Numbered from the stretch's first letter, positions 53,894 through 62,921 are shown. The stretch: DNA of 64,000 nt from Actinoplanes philippinensis (GCF_900113015.1 NZ_FONV01000007.1:372001-436000), one strand, 5' to 3'. The notes: generated by a model not told the origin, from the letters alone. Program-made: numbers and translations.

Positions 53894-54725
53894 CCACCGC
53901 GGACCGGATCGCGGCCGCCGTCACCTCGGCGGCCGCCGCCCGCAGCAGGTCCAGGTCGGCGCCCTCGACCTCGCCGGTGGCCAGCGCGACCACGGCGTCG
54001 CCGTCGTAGCGGGAGTGCGCCGGGTGCAGGGCGCGGGCGTACCCGGTGTGGCCGCTCTGGGCGAGCAGGTGACAGTCGAGCTTGCTCAGCCTGGCGTCGG
54101 TGAGCAGCACGGCGATCGTGGTGTTGGTCAGGAACCCGCCGGCCGGGGTGTCCGGCGGCGCCGGGACGGACCCGTCGGCGCCGATCACGTCACCCCAGGC
54201 GTTGACGACGGCGACCGCCTCGACGGTGGCCCGCCCGGCTCGCCCGGTGGCCACGCCGAGACCGCCGGGTTCCAGGGCGCCACGCCACTTGCCGATGGTG
54301 GCCCCGGCGCCGGCTCCGACCGTACCGCCGCCGAAGGGTTGTCCGGTGAGCGCCGCCAGCGCCGCCTCGCGCCCCGCACCCGGACCCGGCGGATCGGCCG
54401 CGACCGAGGCATCGAAGATCGACATGCCGACGACGATCGGGACCGGGCCGAAGGGCGTCGGGAAACCGCGGCCACGCTCGCGCAGCAGGCGCGCGACGCC
54501 GTCGCCGGCCGCCAGCCCGAACGCCGAGCCGCCGGACAGCACCACCGCGTCGACGTGCTCGACCAGGCGGCCCGGCTCCAGCAGGGCGAACTCGCGGGTG
54601 GCCGGGGCGCCGCCGCGGACCTCGCCGGACCCGACCGTGCCGGGCGGCGGCAGGATCACCGTGACGCCGGTGCCGGCGCCGGTCCAATGGCCCGCGTGGG
54701 CCGAAAGCAGCTGTGGTCGGCTCAT
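53880..54725 (-). CDS. P1-family (DmpA/ornithine acetyltransferase fold) peptidase
   Basis: 281 residues from ATG 54725; a longer frame to 54881 runs into the catalase promoter and was rejected. Family features: GTGVTVILPPPGTVGSGEVRGGAPATREFALLEPG, VDAVVLSGGSAFGLAAGDGVARLLRERG and GGFLTNTTIAVLLTDARL, where the Asn-Thr-Thr is the autoprocessing site creating the N-terminal nucleophile. These enzymes are aminopeptidases or amidases of D- or beta-amino acid peptides. Confidence 0.92.
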   Translation of the reverse strand: MSRPQLLSAHAGHWTGAGTGVTVILPPPGTVGSGEVRGGAPATREFALLEPGRLVEHVDAVVLSGGSAFGLAAGDGVARLLRERGRGFPTPFGPVPIVVGMSIFDASVAADPPGPGAGREAALAALTGQPFGGGTVGAGAGATIGKWRGALEPGGLGVATGRAGRATVEAVAVVNAWGDVIGADGSVPAPPDTPAGGFLTNTTIAVLLTDARLSKLDCHLLAQSGHTGYARALHPAHSRYDGDAVVALATGEVEGADLDLLRAAAAEVTAAAIRSAVVRPS

Positions 54726-54822
54726 GAACCGGAACCGTAGCCGCTGGGACGTTCCGCCGTGGATTGCCGGGGTATGCAGTCGGCTGTTCGGCTGAAACTG
54801 CGCACAGAAACGGAAATCCGAC

Positions 54823-56871
54823 ATGGAGCCCACTGTTCCCAGTCCCAAGGCGAAGGAAGAAGCGGAGACCAGCCCGGTCAAGGAATCCCTCGCCCCGGCG
54901 CGGGGACTGCAGACCGGCGACTACCTGACCACCGCTCAGGGCCTCCGGCTGCCGGACACCGACCACTCCCTCAAGGCCGGGCCGCGCGGGCCGTCACTGC
55001 TGGAGGACTTCCACCTCCGCGAGAAGATCACGCACTTCGACCACGAGCGGATCCCGGAACGGGTGGTCCACGCCCGCGGGTCCGGCGCCTACGGCACGTT
55101 CACCGCGTACGGGAACGCGGCGTCCGTGACGAAGGCCGGCTTCCTCGCCGAGAAGGGCCGCGAGACGGACGTGTTCGTGCGCTTCTCCACCGTGCTCGGA
55201 TCGCGGGGCTCCGCCGACACGGTCCGTGACACCCGCGGGTTCGCCGTCAAGTTCTACACCGCCGAGGGCAACTTCGACCTGGTCGGCAACAACATGCCGG
55301 TCTTCTTCATCCAGGACGCGATCAAGTTCCCGGACGTCATCCACGCCGCGAAGTGGCATCCGGACCGGGAGATCCCGCAAGCACAGACCGCGCACGACAC
55401 GTTCTGGGACTTCGTGTCCCTGCACACCGAGGCCACCCACCACGTGTTCTGGGCCATGTCCGACCGAGCCGTGCCGCGGTCGTACCGGACCATGGAGGGG
55501 TTCGGGGTCCACACCTTCCGCCTGGTCAACGCCGAGGGCGGGACGGCCTTGGTGAAATTCCACTGGAAGCCGGTCGCCGGGGTGCACTCGCTCGCCTGGG
55601 AGGAGGCCCAGATCACCGCGGGCGTCGACCCCGACTTCCACCGCCGCGACCTGGCCGACTCGATCGACGCCGGGCTGTTCTACGAGTTCGAGCTCGGCAT
55701 CCAGGTGATGCCGGACAGCGACGACGAGACGTTCCACGGCATCGACCTGCTCGACCCCACCAAGATCGTGCCGGAGGAGCTGGCGCCGGTGCAGCCGGTC
55801 GGCAAGCTCGTGCTCAACCGCAACCCGGACAACTTCCACGCCGAGACCGAACAGATCGCCTTCCACCTCGGCCACCTGGTGCCCGGCATCGAGGTCACCA
55901 ACGACCCGCTGCTGCAGGGCCGCCTCTTCTCCTACCTGGACACCCAGCTCAGCCGGCTCGGCGGCCCCAACTTCGCGCAACTGCCGATCAACCGGTCCCA
56001 GGCCCCGGTGAACGACAACCACCGCGACGGCCTGCACCAGAGCGTCGTGCACCGCGGCGTGGCGCCCTACCTGCCGAACAGCCTCAGCGGCCCGGAGGGA
56101 CCGGTACCGGCCGGACCGGAGAAGGGTGGCTACGTCAACGTGCCCCGGCTGGTGCACGGTGAGAAGGTGCGCGCCAACCCGGTGTCGTTCGCCGACCACT
56201 ACAGCCAGGCCGCGCTCTTCTACCACAGCCTCAGCCCGATCGAGCAGGACCACATCGTCGAGGCGTTCACGTTCGAGCTGAGCAAGTGCTACGAGCAGGC
56301 CATTCGCGTACGCATGCTGTCGGTCCTGGCCAACGTGGACGCCGGTCTGACCGCCGAGGTCGCCGCCGGACTCGGCCTCCCGGCACCCGAAGGGACACCG
56401 CCCGCCCAGGTCACGCCGTCGCCGGCGCTCGCCCAGATCACCGACCGGGCGTGGCCGATCACCGGGCGGGTGGTCGGCGTCATCGGCACACCCGACGCCG
56501 GCACGGCGGCACTGCAACAGACCCTCAAAACCCAGGGCGCGGTGGTACGGGTGATCGCGCCCGTCGGCGGCGAAGGAGTGGAACGCACGTTCCAGACCGC
56601 GCGGTCCGTCGAGTTCGACGCCGTCGTGGTAGCCATGGCGACCGACAATCCGCAGGTCACGGTCCTGTTGCAGGAGGCGTACCGGCACGCCAAGCCGATC
56701 GGTGTCCAGGGCGCCGGCGACCGGACCCTGGCCGCCGCCGGCATCGACCCGAAGGCCCCGGGCATCCTCACCGACCCGGACGCCGAGTCCCTGGCCACCG
56801 CCCTCGGCCAGCACCGTGTCTGGGACCGGGTCCCCCTCCTGAAGCCGGCCGCCGCCTCCGCCGGCTCCTGA
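54823..56871 (+). CDS. katE: Large-subunit (HPII-type) catalase
   Basis: 682 residues, typical of clade 2 catalases. Catalytic His83 in RVVHARGSGAYG, Asn156 in FDLVGNNMPVFF and heme-ligand Tyr371 in RLFSYLDTQ are all present. The C-terminal ~150 residues form the glutamine-amidotransferase-like domain (VVGVIGTPDAGTAALQQTLKTQGAVVRVIAP) characteristic of large catalases. It decomposes hydrogen peroxide in the cytoplasm and is often stationary-phase or osmotically induced. Preceded by ~100 bp of intergenic sequence; a 22-bp-stem hairpin follows. Confidence 0.97.
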   Translation: MEPTVPSPKAKEEAETSPVKESLAPARGLQTGDYLTTAQGLRLPDTDHSLKAGPRGPSLLEDFHLREKITHFDHERIPERVVHARGSGAYGTFTAYGNAASVTKAGFLAEKGRETDVFVRFSTVLGSRGSADTVRDTRGFAVKFYTAEGNFDLVGNNMPVFFIQDAIKFPDVIHAAKWHPDREIPQAQTAHDTFWDFVSLHTEATHHVFWAMSDRAVPRSYRTMEGFGVHTFRLVNAEGGTALVKFHWKPVAGVHSLAWEEAQITAGVDPDFHRRDLADSIDAGLFYEFELGIQVMPDSDDETFHGIDLLDPTKIVPEELAPVQPVGKLVLNRNPDNFHAETEQIAFHLGHLVPGIEVTNDPLLQGRLFSYLDTQLSRLGGPNFAQLPINRSQAPVNDNHRDGLHQSVVHRGVAPYLPNSLSGPEGPVPAGPEKGGYVNVPRLVHGEKVRANPVSFADHYSQAALFYHSLSPIEQDHIVEAFTFELSKCYEQAIRVRMLSVLANVDAGLTAEVAAGLGLPAPEGTPPAQVTPSPALAQITDRAWPITGRVVGVIGTPDAGTAALQQTLKTQGAVVRVIAPVGGEGVERTFQTARSVEFDAVVVAMATDNPQVTVLLQEAYRHAKPIGVQGAGDRTLAAAGIDPKAPGILTDPDAESLATALGQHRVWDRVPLLKPAAASAGS

Positions 56872-57009
56872 CCCATCCGCCCGCGGCGGCCCCGGTCCGC
56901 CCCGCCCGCCGCGGGCCGGTCCCGGGCCACCCACCGCGGCATGGTCCGCCTCACCCACCGCGGGCCCGGTCCGGGCCATCTACCGCGGGCCTGGCGGCCC
57001 GCGGAGATC

Positions 57010-57066
57010 CCGGCTGGTTCTCCGTGCTGTCGCGAGGGTCTTGGGACAGCACGGAGAACCAGCCGG
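57010..57066. terminator. 22-bp-stem hairpin between convergent genes
   Basis: CCGGCTGGTTCTCCGTGCTG plus TC and its exact complement enclose a 13-nt loop. This is the longest perfect stem seen in the window. It lies 139 bp after the catalase stop and only 3 bp from the stop of the opposing small membrane-protein gene, so it probably terminates both. Confidence 0.85.
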
Positions 57067-57069
57067 AAG

Positions 57070-57255
57070 TCAGCGGCGGATCGAGGACAGGGCCAGGCCT
57101 GCGAGGCTGCAGCAGACGGTGAGCCAGGTGAGCGCCAGCACGGAGGTCATCAGGGTGCCGGGAAATCCGGTCGGTGAACTGTTAAGGACCATCAGGGCGG
57201 CGCCGATGAAGACGAGTGCGGCGGTGGCCGCCACCTGCAGGTATGAGCGCGGCAA
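57070..57255 (-). CDS. Small two-helix membrane protein
   Basis: 61 residues from TTG 57255, which has GGGAG eight bases upstream. Two hydrophobic stretches (VAATAALVFIGAALMVL and LMTSVLALTWLTVCCSLAGLAL) are joined by a short polar loop (NSSPTGFPGT), and the end is basic (SSIRR). No family recognised; such small membrane proteins are common in actinomycetes. Longer upstream frames are GC-biased and unconvincing. Confidence 0.6.
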   Translation of the reverse strand: MPRSYLQVAATAALVFIGAALMVLNSSPTGFPGTLMTSVLALTWLTVCCSLAGLALSSIRR

Positions 57256-57632
57256 GACAGGCTCCCGGGGTGTGGCTGACGGGGAGCAGCAACCCTCCCC
57301 CACCACCCTGTCCGGTCGCAACGGCTCAGTCGGCCGATCTTCCGGACGTCCGTCGACGGCGAAGAGCCGGGCCGGCGCATCGCCGACCCGGCCGGGTGAG
57401 GGAACAACTGGCTGAGCGATCGGATGACCATGGGATGGCGCGGATCCCACCGGTCGAGGGCCGGTCAACCGTGGGCCCAGAACCTGGGCCGGGCCGTCGC
57501 CGGTGGATCCACGACATCAACGGGGCAAAGACCGGCGAGGGCGCTGCTGCTGCAAAGCCCGCCTGCCGCAGGGCGCTGCAGCCGCAAAGCCCGGCCGCCG
57601 GAGAGCGCTGCACCGCACGTCGGGGCTGCCGG
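57256..57632. other. Intergenic region with no supported gene
   Basis: Open frames on both strands are Arg/Pro/Ala-rich and lack ribosome-binding sites. Around 57540-57630 there are loosely repeated gcaaagcccg and ggcgctgc-type motifs that lead into the Hsp20 terminator hairpin. Confidence 0.4.
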
Positions 57633-57661
57633 GGGCGCTGCGCCCGCAAGGCGCAGCGCCC
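57633..57661 (-). terminator. Hairpin terminator after hsp20
   Basis: A perfect 12-bp stem GGGCGCTGCGCC / GGCGCAGCGCCC with a 5-nt loop, 8 bases past the Hsp20 stop on the leftward strand. Confidence 0.85.
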
Positions 57662-57669
57662 GCCACGGG

Positions 57670-58158
57670 TCAGCCGGCGAGGGACTTCTGTGCGGTGGTG
57701 TCGCCCTCGATGGTGGTGGGGTCGGCCTGCTTCGTGAGGGCCGGCGCGCCGCCCGTGTTGATCTCGATGCGGCGCGGCTTGGCGGCCTCGGCGACCGGGA
57801 TGGTCAGGGTGAGGACGCCGTCCTGCCAGGTCGCGTCGATGCGGGCGAGGTCGAGGCCGTCGCCGAGGGTGAGCCGCCGTTCGAAGGTGCCGGTGACGCG
57901 CTCGCGGCGCAGCCACTGGACGTCGGCGTCGGTGCGGGCGGAACGCTCGGCCCGGATGGTGAGCACGCGGTTGTCGACGTCCACGCTGACCGAGCCCGGG
58001 TCGATCCCGGCCAGGTCACAGTGCAGGACGAAGTGGTCACCGGACCGGTACAGGTCCATCGGCATCGCCACGGCGGCGGCGCCACCTGCGACGGCGGGGA
58101 CCCCCAGCATCCGGTCGGCCAGGCGGTCGAACTCGCGGAAAGGATCGAAAGTCAGCAC
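57670..58158 (-). CDS. hsp20: Hsp20/alpha-crystallin small heat-shock protein
   Basis: 162 residues from GTG 58158, preceded by GAGGAGG. N-terminus LTFDPFREFDRLADRMLG is the standard actinomycete Hsp20 start; the alpha-crystallin domain runs from MPMDLYRSGDHFVLHCDLAGIDPGSVSVDVDNRVLTIRAER to DGVLTLTIPVAEAAKPRRIEI, with the C-terminal I-x-V/I-type tail weakly defined. It is an ATP-independent holdase that protects unfolding proteins. A CIRCE element upstream indicates HrcA-type heat control rather than HspR or RheA. Confidence 0.94.
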   Translation of the reverse strand: MLTFDPFREFDRLADRMLGVPAVAGGAAAVAMPMDLYRSGDHFVLHCDLAGIDPGSVSVDVDNRVLTIRAERSARTDADVQWLRRERVTGTFERRLTLGDGLDLARIDATWQDGVLTLTIPVAEAAKPRRIEINTGGAPALTKQADPTTIEGDTTAQKSLAG

Positions 58159-58276
58159 CACGATCAACCTCCTCGAAGCGGCCGCCGGACTGTCCGGCGG
58201 CACGTGGCGCTCGGCTGACAATTCTCGCCGAGGTCGGTGGTCATCTCTCTCTGACCAGCACCGACAAGACATTTTT

Positions 58277-58303
58277 TAGCACTACCCGACCTGGAGTGCC
58301 AAC
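58277..58303 (-). promoter_or_regulatory. CIRCE operator overlapping the hsp20 promoter
   Basis: TTAGCACTA-N9-GAGTGCCAA matches the CIRCE consensus TTAGCACTC-N9-GAGTGCTAA in 16 of 18 arm positions, with exact spacing. Read leftward, TTGGCA (58303-58298) and CTAAAA (58280-58275), 17 bases apart, form a promoter lying across the operator. The transcript would have a ~110-nt leader before GTG 58158. Confidence 0.8.
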
Positions 58304-58466
58304 CGTTCCGCCAAGATTTTTTGAAGAACCGCCGGGCGCCGGACCGGAACCCGGTGGCCGTCACGAACGCGCGTGAGCCGGCGACCGTCACCGGGTGGCG
58401 TCGATGGTGAAGGCGGGCAGGCGCTCAGGTTCGGGTAACCGCTCGTACGGTGGGTAGGTTGATCTC

Positions 58467-59348
58467 ATGAGCATTGGTTTCGGGGTTTTCGTGCCACAGG
58501 GGTGGCGGATGGATCTGGTCGAGATCGCCGACCCGGTCGAGCAGTACGAGGCGATGACGGCGGTGGCGAAGGTGGCCGACGCCGGACCCTGGGATTCGAT
58601 CTGGGTGTACGACCACTTCCACACCGTGCCCGAGCCCACGATCAACACGACGTTCGAGGCCTGGACGGTCAGCTCGACACTGGCCCGGGACACCAGCCGG
58701 GTCAACATCGGGCAGATGGTCGGCTGCAACGGCTACCGGCACCCGGCCCTCTACGCCAAGATCGCGTCGACGGTCGACGTGGCCAGCCACGGCCGGCTCT
58801 ACGCGGGCCTCGGCGCCGGGTGGTATGAGCACGAGTGGAAGGCGTACGGCTACGAGTGGGCCGAGGTCCCGGAGCGGATGGCCGCGTTCCGGGAGGCCGT
58901 CGAGATCGTGCACCGGATGTGGACCGAGGAGCGTCCGGTCTTCACCGGCAAGCACTACCGCATCGACCAGCCGATCAACGAGCCGAAGGGCGTGCGCAAA
59001 CCACACCCGTCGTTCTGGCTGGGCGGCGGCGGCGAGAAGGTGACGCTCAAGCTGGTGGCTAAATACGCCGACGGCGCCAACTTCGGCAACGGCGACCCGG
59101 AGATCGTCAAGCAGAAGACCGCGGTGCTGCGCGAGCACTGTGACCGGCTCGAGCGCGACTACGACCGGATCAGGAAGTCGACGAGCTACCACATCGACCT
59201 GGCCCACTCCAGCGCCCAGCACATCGCGAAGATCGAGCAGCTCGCCGCGGCCGGCGCCGACTACGTGATCGCCTACTTCCCGCGGGTCGCGTACGACCAC
59301 GAGCCGCTGCTGCGCTTCGCCGAGGAGGTCGTCCCGCAGTTCTCCTGA
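58467..59348 (+). CDS. F420-dependent luciferase-like oxidoreductase (TIGR03560-like)
   Basis: 293 residues. MSIGFGVFVPQGWRMDLVEI, WDSIWVYDHFHTVPEPT, NIGQMVGCNGYRHPALYAKIASTVDVASHGRLYAGLGAGWYEHEWKAYGYEWAEVPERM are typical of F420-dependent TIGR03560 oxidoreductases. F420 use and substrate are inferred. It stands alone, divergent from hsp20, and ends at a strong hairpin. Confidence 0.93.
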   Translation: MSIGFGVFVPQGWRMDLVEIADPVEQYEAMTAVAKVADAGPWDSIWVYDHFHTVPEPTINTTFEAWTVSSTLARDTSRVNIGQMVGCNGYRHPALYAKIASTVDVASHGRLYAGLGAGWYEHEWKAYGYEWAEVPERMAAFREAVEIVHRMWTEERPVFTGKHYRIDQPINEPKGVRKPHPSFWLGGGGEKVTLKLVAKYADGANFGNGDPEIVKQKTAVLREHCDRLERDYDRIRKSTSYHIDLAHSSAQHIAKIEQLAAAGADYVIAYFPRVAYDHEPLLRFAEEVVPQFS

Positions 59349-59352
59349 GCAC

Positions 59353-59386
59353 TGTCGCGGGCCCGCCACGACGGGCCCGCGACAGA
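59353..59386 (+). terminator. Bidirectional hairpin terminator
   Basis: A perfect 14-bp stem CTGTCGCGGGCCCG / CGGGCCCGCGACAG with a 6-nt loop lies 4 bases after one stop and 4 bases before the opposing stop (59391), so it should serve both convergent genes. Confidence 0.88.
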
Positions 59387-59390
59387 CCGG

Positions 59391-59870
59391 TCAGCGCAGG
59401 CGCTCCATCGCCTTCTCGGTCAGCTCGCGGTTCTCCTCGACGGAGATGCCGGTGCCGTTGCCCTCCGGGGTGTCGCTGTCGGCGTAGAGCCGCATGCAGG
59501 TGCCGTTGCGCTCGACGGCGACCACCGAGTCGGTCTCGGTGGAGATGAACGCCGTCGGGTCCAGGTCGGGAGCCGGCACCGCGCCCGGCGGGGTGTAGCA
59601 GCCACCGTCGTTGTTCTGCGTGATGAGCCGCAGCTCCCACGAGTCACGGCCGGCAGCGGGCCGGCGCCAGCGGCACTCCCAGCCGTCGTGCAGCCCCTCG
59701 GTCCACGGGCTGCCCTGTTCGCCGATGCCGGAGGCGGCCGTGACCTCCGCGTCGGTGAGCAGCTCACAGGGTTTGTCGGGAGAGACCTTCGGTGCTTCGC
59801 CGTCGCCGCCGCAGCCGGTGAGGGCGACGAGAGCCGCGCCGATGACGAGCAGGCCGATCGATGTCCGCAT
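59391..59870 (-). CDS. DUF3558-like lipoprotein
   Basis: 159 residues from ATG 59870. Lipoprotein signal with lipobox LTGC (GLLVIGAALVALTGCGGDG). The mature part begins PCELLTDAEVTAASG, a hallmark of DUF3558-type actinobacterial lipoproteins, and contains further cysteines (WECRW, GGCYTPP, GTCMRL) that may form disulfides. Function unknown; located on the outer face of the membrane. Confidence 0.88.
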   Translation of the reverse strand: MRTSIGLLVIGAALVALTGCGGDGEAPKVSPDKPCELLTDAEVTAASGIGEQGSPWTEGLHDGWECRWRRPAAGRDSWELRLITQNNDGGCYTPPGAVPAPDLDPTAFISTETDSVVAVERNGTCMRLYADSDTPEGNGTGISVEENRELTEKAMERLR

Positions 59871-59977
59871 CCGATCATGCTGCCCGGGCGCGACGTACCT
59901 CCACATCGGATTTTCCGGCGGAGTGTCCACGGGCGAGCCACTGAGGGAAATCGGTGTTCCGGGAAGCGAAACGCATG

Positions 59978-59991
59978 TGGGAGCGGTCCCA
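59978..59991. promoter_or_regulatory. CebR-type box TGGGAGCGGTCCCA
   Basis: One mismatch from the palindrome TGGGAGCGCTCCCA found perfectly at 43988. It lies about 100 bp upstream of the LacI-type regulator gene and between it and the divergent lipoprotein gene, as expected for autoregulation. Confidence 0.65.
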
Positions 59992-60091
59992 GTCCGACCA
60001 GGCATTTCTCGTACGATCGGGGCATGGCAGAATTCCGATGCCGGGCTCCGAAAGTTCCAGCCGAGATGGGCCGGCGGTAAGGAGCATCCCC

Positions 60092-61129
60092 GTGGTGTCT
60101 GGCAGGGGAAGAGTGACGATCGCCGCGATAGCCGAGGCAGCGGGGGTTTCCGTGCCCACGGTGTCTCGGGTGCTCAACGGTCGGTCCGACGTGTCACCAG
60201 GGACCCGGGAGCTGATCGAGCGGCTGCTGCGAGAGCATGACTACCGGCCCCGCAACTCTCGGCATTCCGGACGAGCCCGGCTTGTCGACCTCGTCTTCAA
60301 CGACCTGGACAGCCCGTGGGCGCTGGAGCTGGTGCGCGGCGTCGAGGACGTGACGCACGCCGCCGGCGTCGGGACGGTGGTGTCCCAGGTGCACCGGCGC
60401 AGCACCGCGACCCGGCAGTGGCTGCAGAACCTGCGGGCCCGCGCCTCCGACGGGGTCATCTTCGTGACCTCGGACGTCGCCGAGCCGGTGCACAGCGAGC
60501 TGCACCGGCTCAAGGTGCCGGTGGTGATCATCGACCCGGCCGGCGGGGTGGCCTCGGACGTGCCGACGATCGGGGCGACGAACTGGTCCGGCGGCCGCAC
60601 CGCCACGGATCATCTGCTGTCGCTGGGCCACCGGCGGATCGGGTTCGTGGCCGGCCCCAGTAACCTGTTGTGCAGCCGCGCCCGGCTGGACGGCTACCGC
60701 GCGGCGATGGAGGCGGCCGGGGTCCGGGTCGACGAGGAGCTGCTCACCACCGGTGACTTCGGCAACGAGGCGGGCTTCCTGGCCGGCAACCGGCTGCTCG
60801 ACCTGCCCGACCGGCCGACCGCGATCTTCGCCTCCAGCGACCTGATGGCGCTCGGGGTGTGCGAGGCGGCCCGGCGGCGTGGCCTGCGCGTGCCCGATCA
60901 GCTGAGCGTGGTCGGCTTCGACGACCTGCCCGAGTCGCGCTGGTCGTCGCCGCCGCTGACCACGGTGCGCCAGCCGCTGGCCGAGATGGGCGGGCTCGCC
61001 GCGCGGACCGTGTTGCGGCTGTCGCGCGGCGAGGCCATCGAGACCCCCCGGGTGGAGCTGGCCACCAAGCTCATGGTGCGGGAGAGCACCAGGTCACTTG
61101 CCGAAACCGGCGGTCAGGCCGCTCAGTAG
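60092..61129 (+). CDS. LacI-family regulator, CebR-like by context
   Basis: 345 residues from GTG 60092 (AAGGAG upstream); GTG 60095 is equivalent, and a longer frame from 59954 crosses the operator. HTH TIAAIAEAAGVSVPTVSRVLNGRSDVSPGTRELIERLL and a full sugar-binding effector domain ending in TTVRQPLAEMGGLAARTVLRLSRGE. A CebR-type box precedes it, and it converges on a CUT1 sugar importer, so I infer repression of beta-glucoside/cello-oligosaccharide uptake. Its last 36 bp overlap the end of the permease gene. Confidence 0.92.
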   Translation: MVSGRGRVTIAAIAEAAGVSVPTVSRVLNGRSDVSPGTRELIERLLREHDYRPRNSRHSGRARLVDLVFNDLDSPWALELVRGVEDVTHAAGVGTVVSQVHRRSTATRQWLQNLRARASDGVIFVTSDVAEPVHSELHRLKVPVVIIDPAGGVASDVPTIGATNWSGGRTATDHLLSLGHRRIGFVAGPSNLLCSRARLDGYRAAMEAAGVRVDEELLTTGDFGNEAGFLAGNRLLDLPDRPTAIFASSDLMALGVCEAARRRGLRVPDQLSVVGFDDLPESRWSSPPLTTVRQPLAEMGGLAARTVLRLSRGEAIETPRVELATKLMVRESTRSLAETGGQAAQ

Positions 61130-61993
61130 CTGACGGCGCCCGATCACGTAGAGGGTGAGGATCGGCAGCGTCGTCAGGACCACGGCGGCGAGCACGGCGG
61201 GGATGTTGACGCTGTACTGTCCCTGGAACTCCCAGAGGGCGAGCGGCAGGGTCCGCTGCTCGGGGCTCTGGGTCAGGATCAGCGGGAGCACGAAACCGTT
61301 CCACACGGTCAACCCCTGGTAGATGGTGACCGTCACCAGGGCCGGGCGGGTGAGCGGGAAGGCGAGCCGCCACAGGGTGCCCCACTCGGTGGCGCCGTCC
61401 ATCCGCATCGACTCGAAGAGTTCCTTCGGCACGTCGCGGATGAAGTTCCCCAGGACGAGCACGCTCAGCGGGATGGCGAAGGCCAGCGAGGGCAGGATGA
61501 TCGCGCCGAGGGTGTCGTACATCTGGATCCTGATGATGATCAGGTAGATCGGGATGATGACCGCCTGCAGCGGGATCGCCAGGCCCATCAGGAACAGGCC
61601 GTTGACCGTCCGCAGGAACCGGCTGCCGGCGCCGCCGCGGATGATCGCGTACGCCGCCATGAACGACACGAGGACCGCCGGGCCGACCGAGCCGACCGTG
61701 ACGATGACACTGTTGGTGAAGTACCGGGCGAAGTCGCTCTCCAGAACGAACCGGTAGTTCTCCAGCGTCGGGTCGGTCGGCAGGGCGAGCGGGTTGGCGT
61801 CGTAGTAGTCGTCCTGCAGCTTGAGGCTGGTGACGGCGATCCAGTAGATCGGGACCACCACGATCGCCAGCCAGAGCCAGCCGGCCAGGCCACCGGCGAC
61901 GTTCCACTGCAGCGGGTTGATCCGGCGACGCGCCTTGACCGGCGGCTTCTCGGCCACCGGCGCGGGGGTACGGCTGTCGAGCATCGTCGCCAT
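61094..61993 (-). CDS. CUT1 sugar ABC permease, MalG/CebG-like
   Basis: 299 residues with about six helices. First helix WLWLAIVVVPIYWIAVTSL; EAA loop ELFESMRMDGATEWGTLWRLAFPLTRPALVTVTIYQGLTVWNGFVLPLIL, the standard MalG pattern. Third gene of the leftward importer operon (binding protein, MalF-like, MalG-like); an ATPase gene is not present, so a shared MsiK-type ATPase is likely, as in other actinomycete CUT1 systems. Confidence 0.95.
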   Translation of the reverse strand: MATMLDSRTPAPVAEKPPVKARRRINPLQWNVAGGLAGWLWLAIVVVPIYWIAVTSLKLQDDYYDANPLALPTDPTLENYRFVLESDFARYFTNSVIVTVGSVGPAVLVSFMAAYAIIRGGAGSRFLRTVNGLFLMGLAIPLQAVIIPIYLIIIRIQMYDTLGAIILPSLAFAIPLSVLVLGNFIRDVPKELFESMRMDGATEWGTLWRLAFPLTRPALVTVTIYQGLTVWNGFVLPLILTQSPEQRTLPLALWEFQGQYSVNIPAVLAAVVLTTLPILTLYVIGRRQLLSGLTAGFGK

Positions 61994-61994
61994 G

Positions 61995-62921
61995 TCAGGC
62001 TCCTTCCAGCTGGCTGTCGGCCTGGTCGCGCCCGCCCAGCCGGCGCAGTCCCAGCGCCAGCAACAGTCCGACGAGCACCAGGATGACAGCGATCGCGCTG
62101 GCCGGCCCCATCAGGTTGGCCTTGAATCCGCGCTGGTACATGTCGACGGCGAGGGCCTGCGTGGCGCCGCCGGGACCGCCGGCGGTGAGCACCCAGATCA
62201 GGTCGAAGAAGGTCAGCGACCCGACGACCATCAGCGTCGACGAGGTGATGATCGTGTACTTGAGCTGCGGCAGAGTGATGCTGAAGAACTGGCGGATCCG
62301 GCCGGCCCCGTCGATCTGGGCCGCCTCGTACATCGAGGCCGGGATCTGGCGTACCCCGCCCTGGTAGATCAGCGAGTGGAACGGGATGAACTGCCAGGAC
62401 ACCACGAACACCACGACGCCGAGCGCCAGGGTGCCGTCGCCGAGCCAGTCCTGCTGCAGGAACGGGAAGCCGAGCCCGGCGCCGAGCCCGAAGTTGGGGT
62501 CGAGCAGCGCCTTGTAGGTGATCGAGATGGCGGCCTGGCTGAGCAGCAGCGGGATGAAGTAGAGCACCGCCAGCACCGCGCGGTAGCGGTGCCGGGCCGC
62601 GAGGAACACCCCGATCAGGATCGAGAGCGGCGTCTGCACCAGCCAGGACAACGCCATGATCAGGAAGGTGACCCAGAGCGCGTGCGGCAGGTCCGGGTCG
62701 GCCAGCACCGTACGCCAGCTGTCCAGCCCGGAGAAGGGGATGTCGGTGGTCTGGCCGGTCCACGAGCTGAAGCTGAGCACCAGCACGCCGAGCAGCGGAA
62801 CCACCCCGAAGAGGGTGAACGCGATCAGGGCCGGCCAGGCCATCCACGAGACGGACCCGCTCCCCCCGGCGTTGTTGCTGCCGGGGGGAGCGGTCCGCAC
62901 CACAGGCGGAGCTATCGTCAT
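61995..62921 (-). CDS. CUT1 sugar ABC permease, MalF/CebF-like
   Basis: 308 residues; ATG overlaps the binding-protein stop (ATGA). Helices include WMAWPALIAFTLFGVVPLLGVLVLSF; EAA loop QIPASMYEAAQIDGAGRIRQFFSITLPQLKYTIITSSTLMVVGSLTFFDLIWVLT. It pairs with the MalG-like protein one base downstream. A longer frame to 63041 was rejected. Confidence 0.95.
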   Translation of the reverse strand: MTIAPPVVRTAPPGSNNAGGSGSVSWMAWPALIAFTLFGVVPLLGVLVLSFSSWTGQTTDIPFSGLDSWRTVLADPDLPHALWVTFLIMALSWLVQTPLSILIGVFLAARHRYRAVLAVLYFIPLLLSQAAISITYKALLDPNFGLGAGLGFPFLQQDWLGDGTLALGVVVFVVSWQFIPFHSLIYQGGVRQIPASMYEAAQIDGAGRIRQFFSITLPQLKYTIITSSTLMVVGSLTFFDLIWVLTAGGPGGATQALAVDMYQRGFKANLMGPASAIAVILVLVGLLLALGLRRLGGRDQADSQLEGA

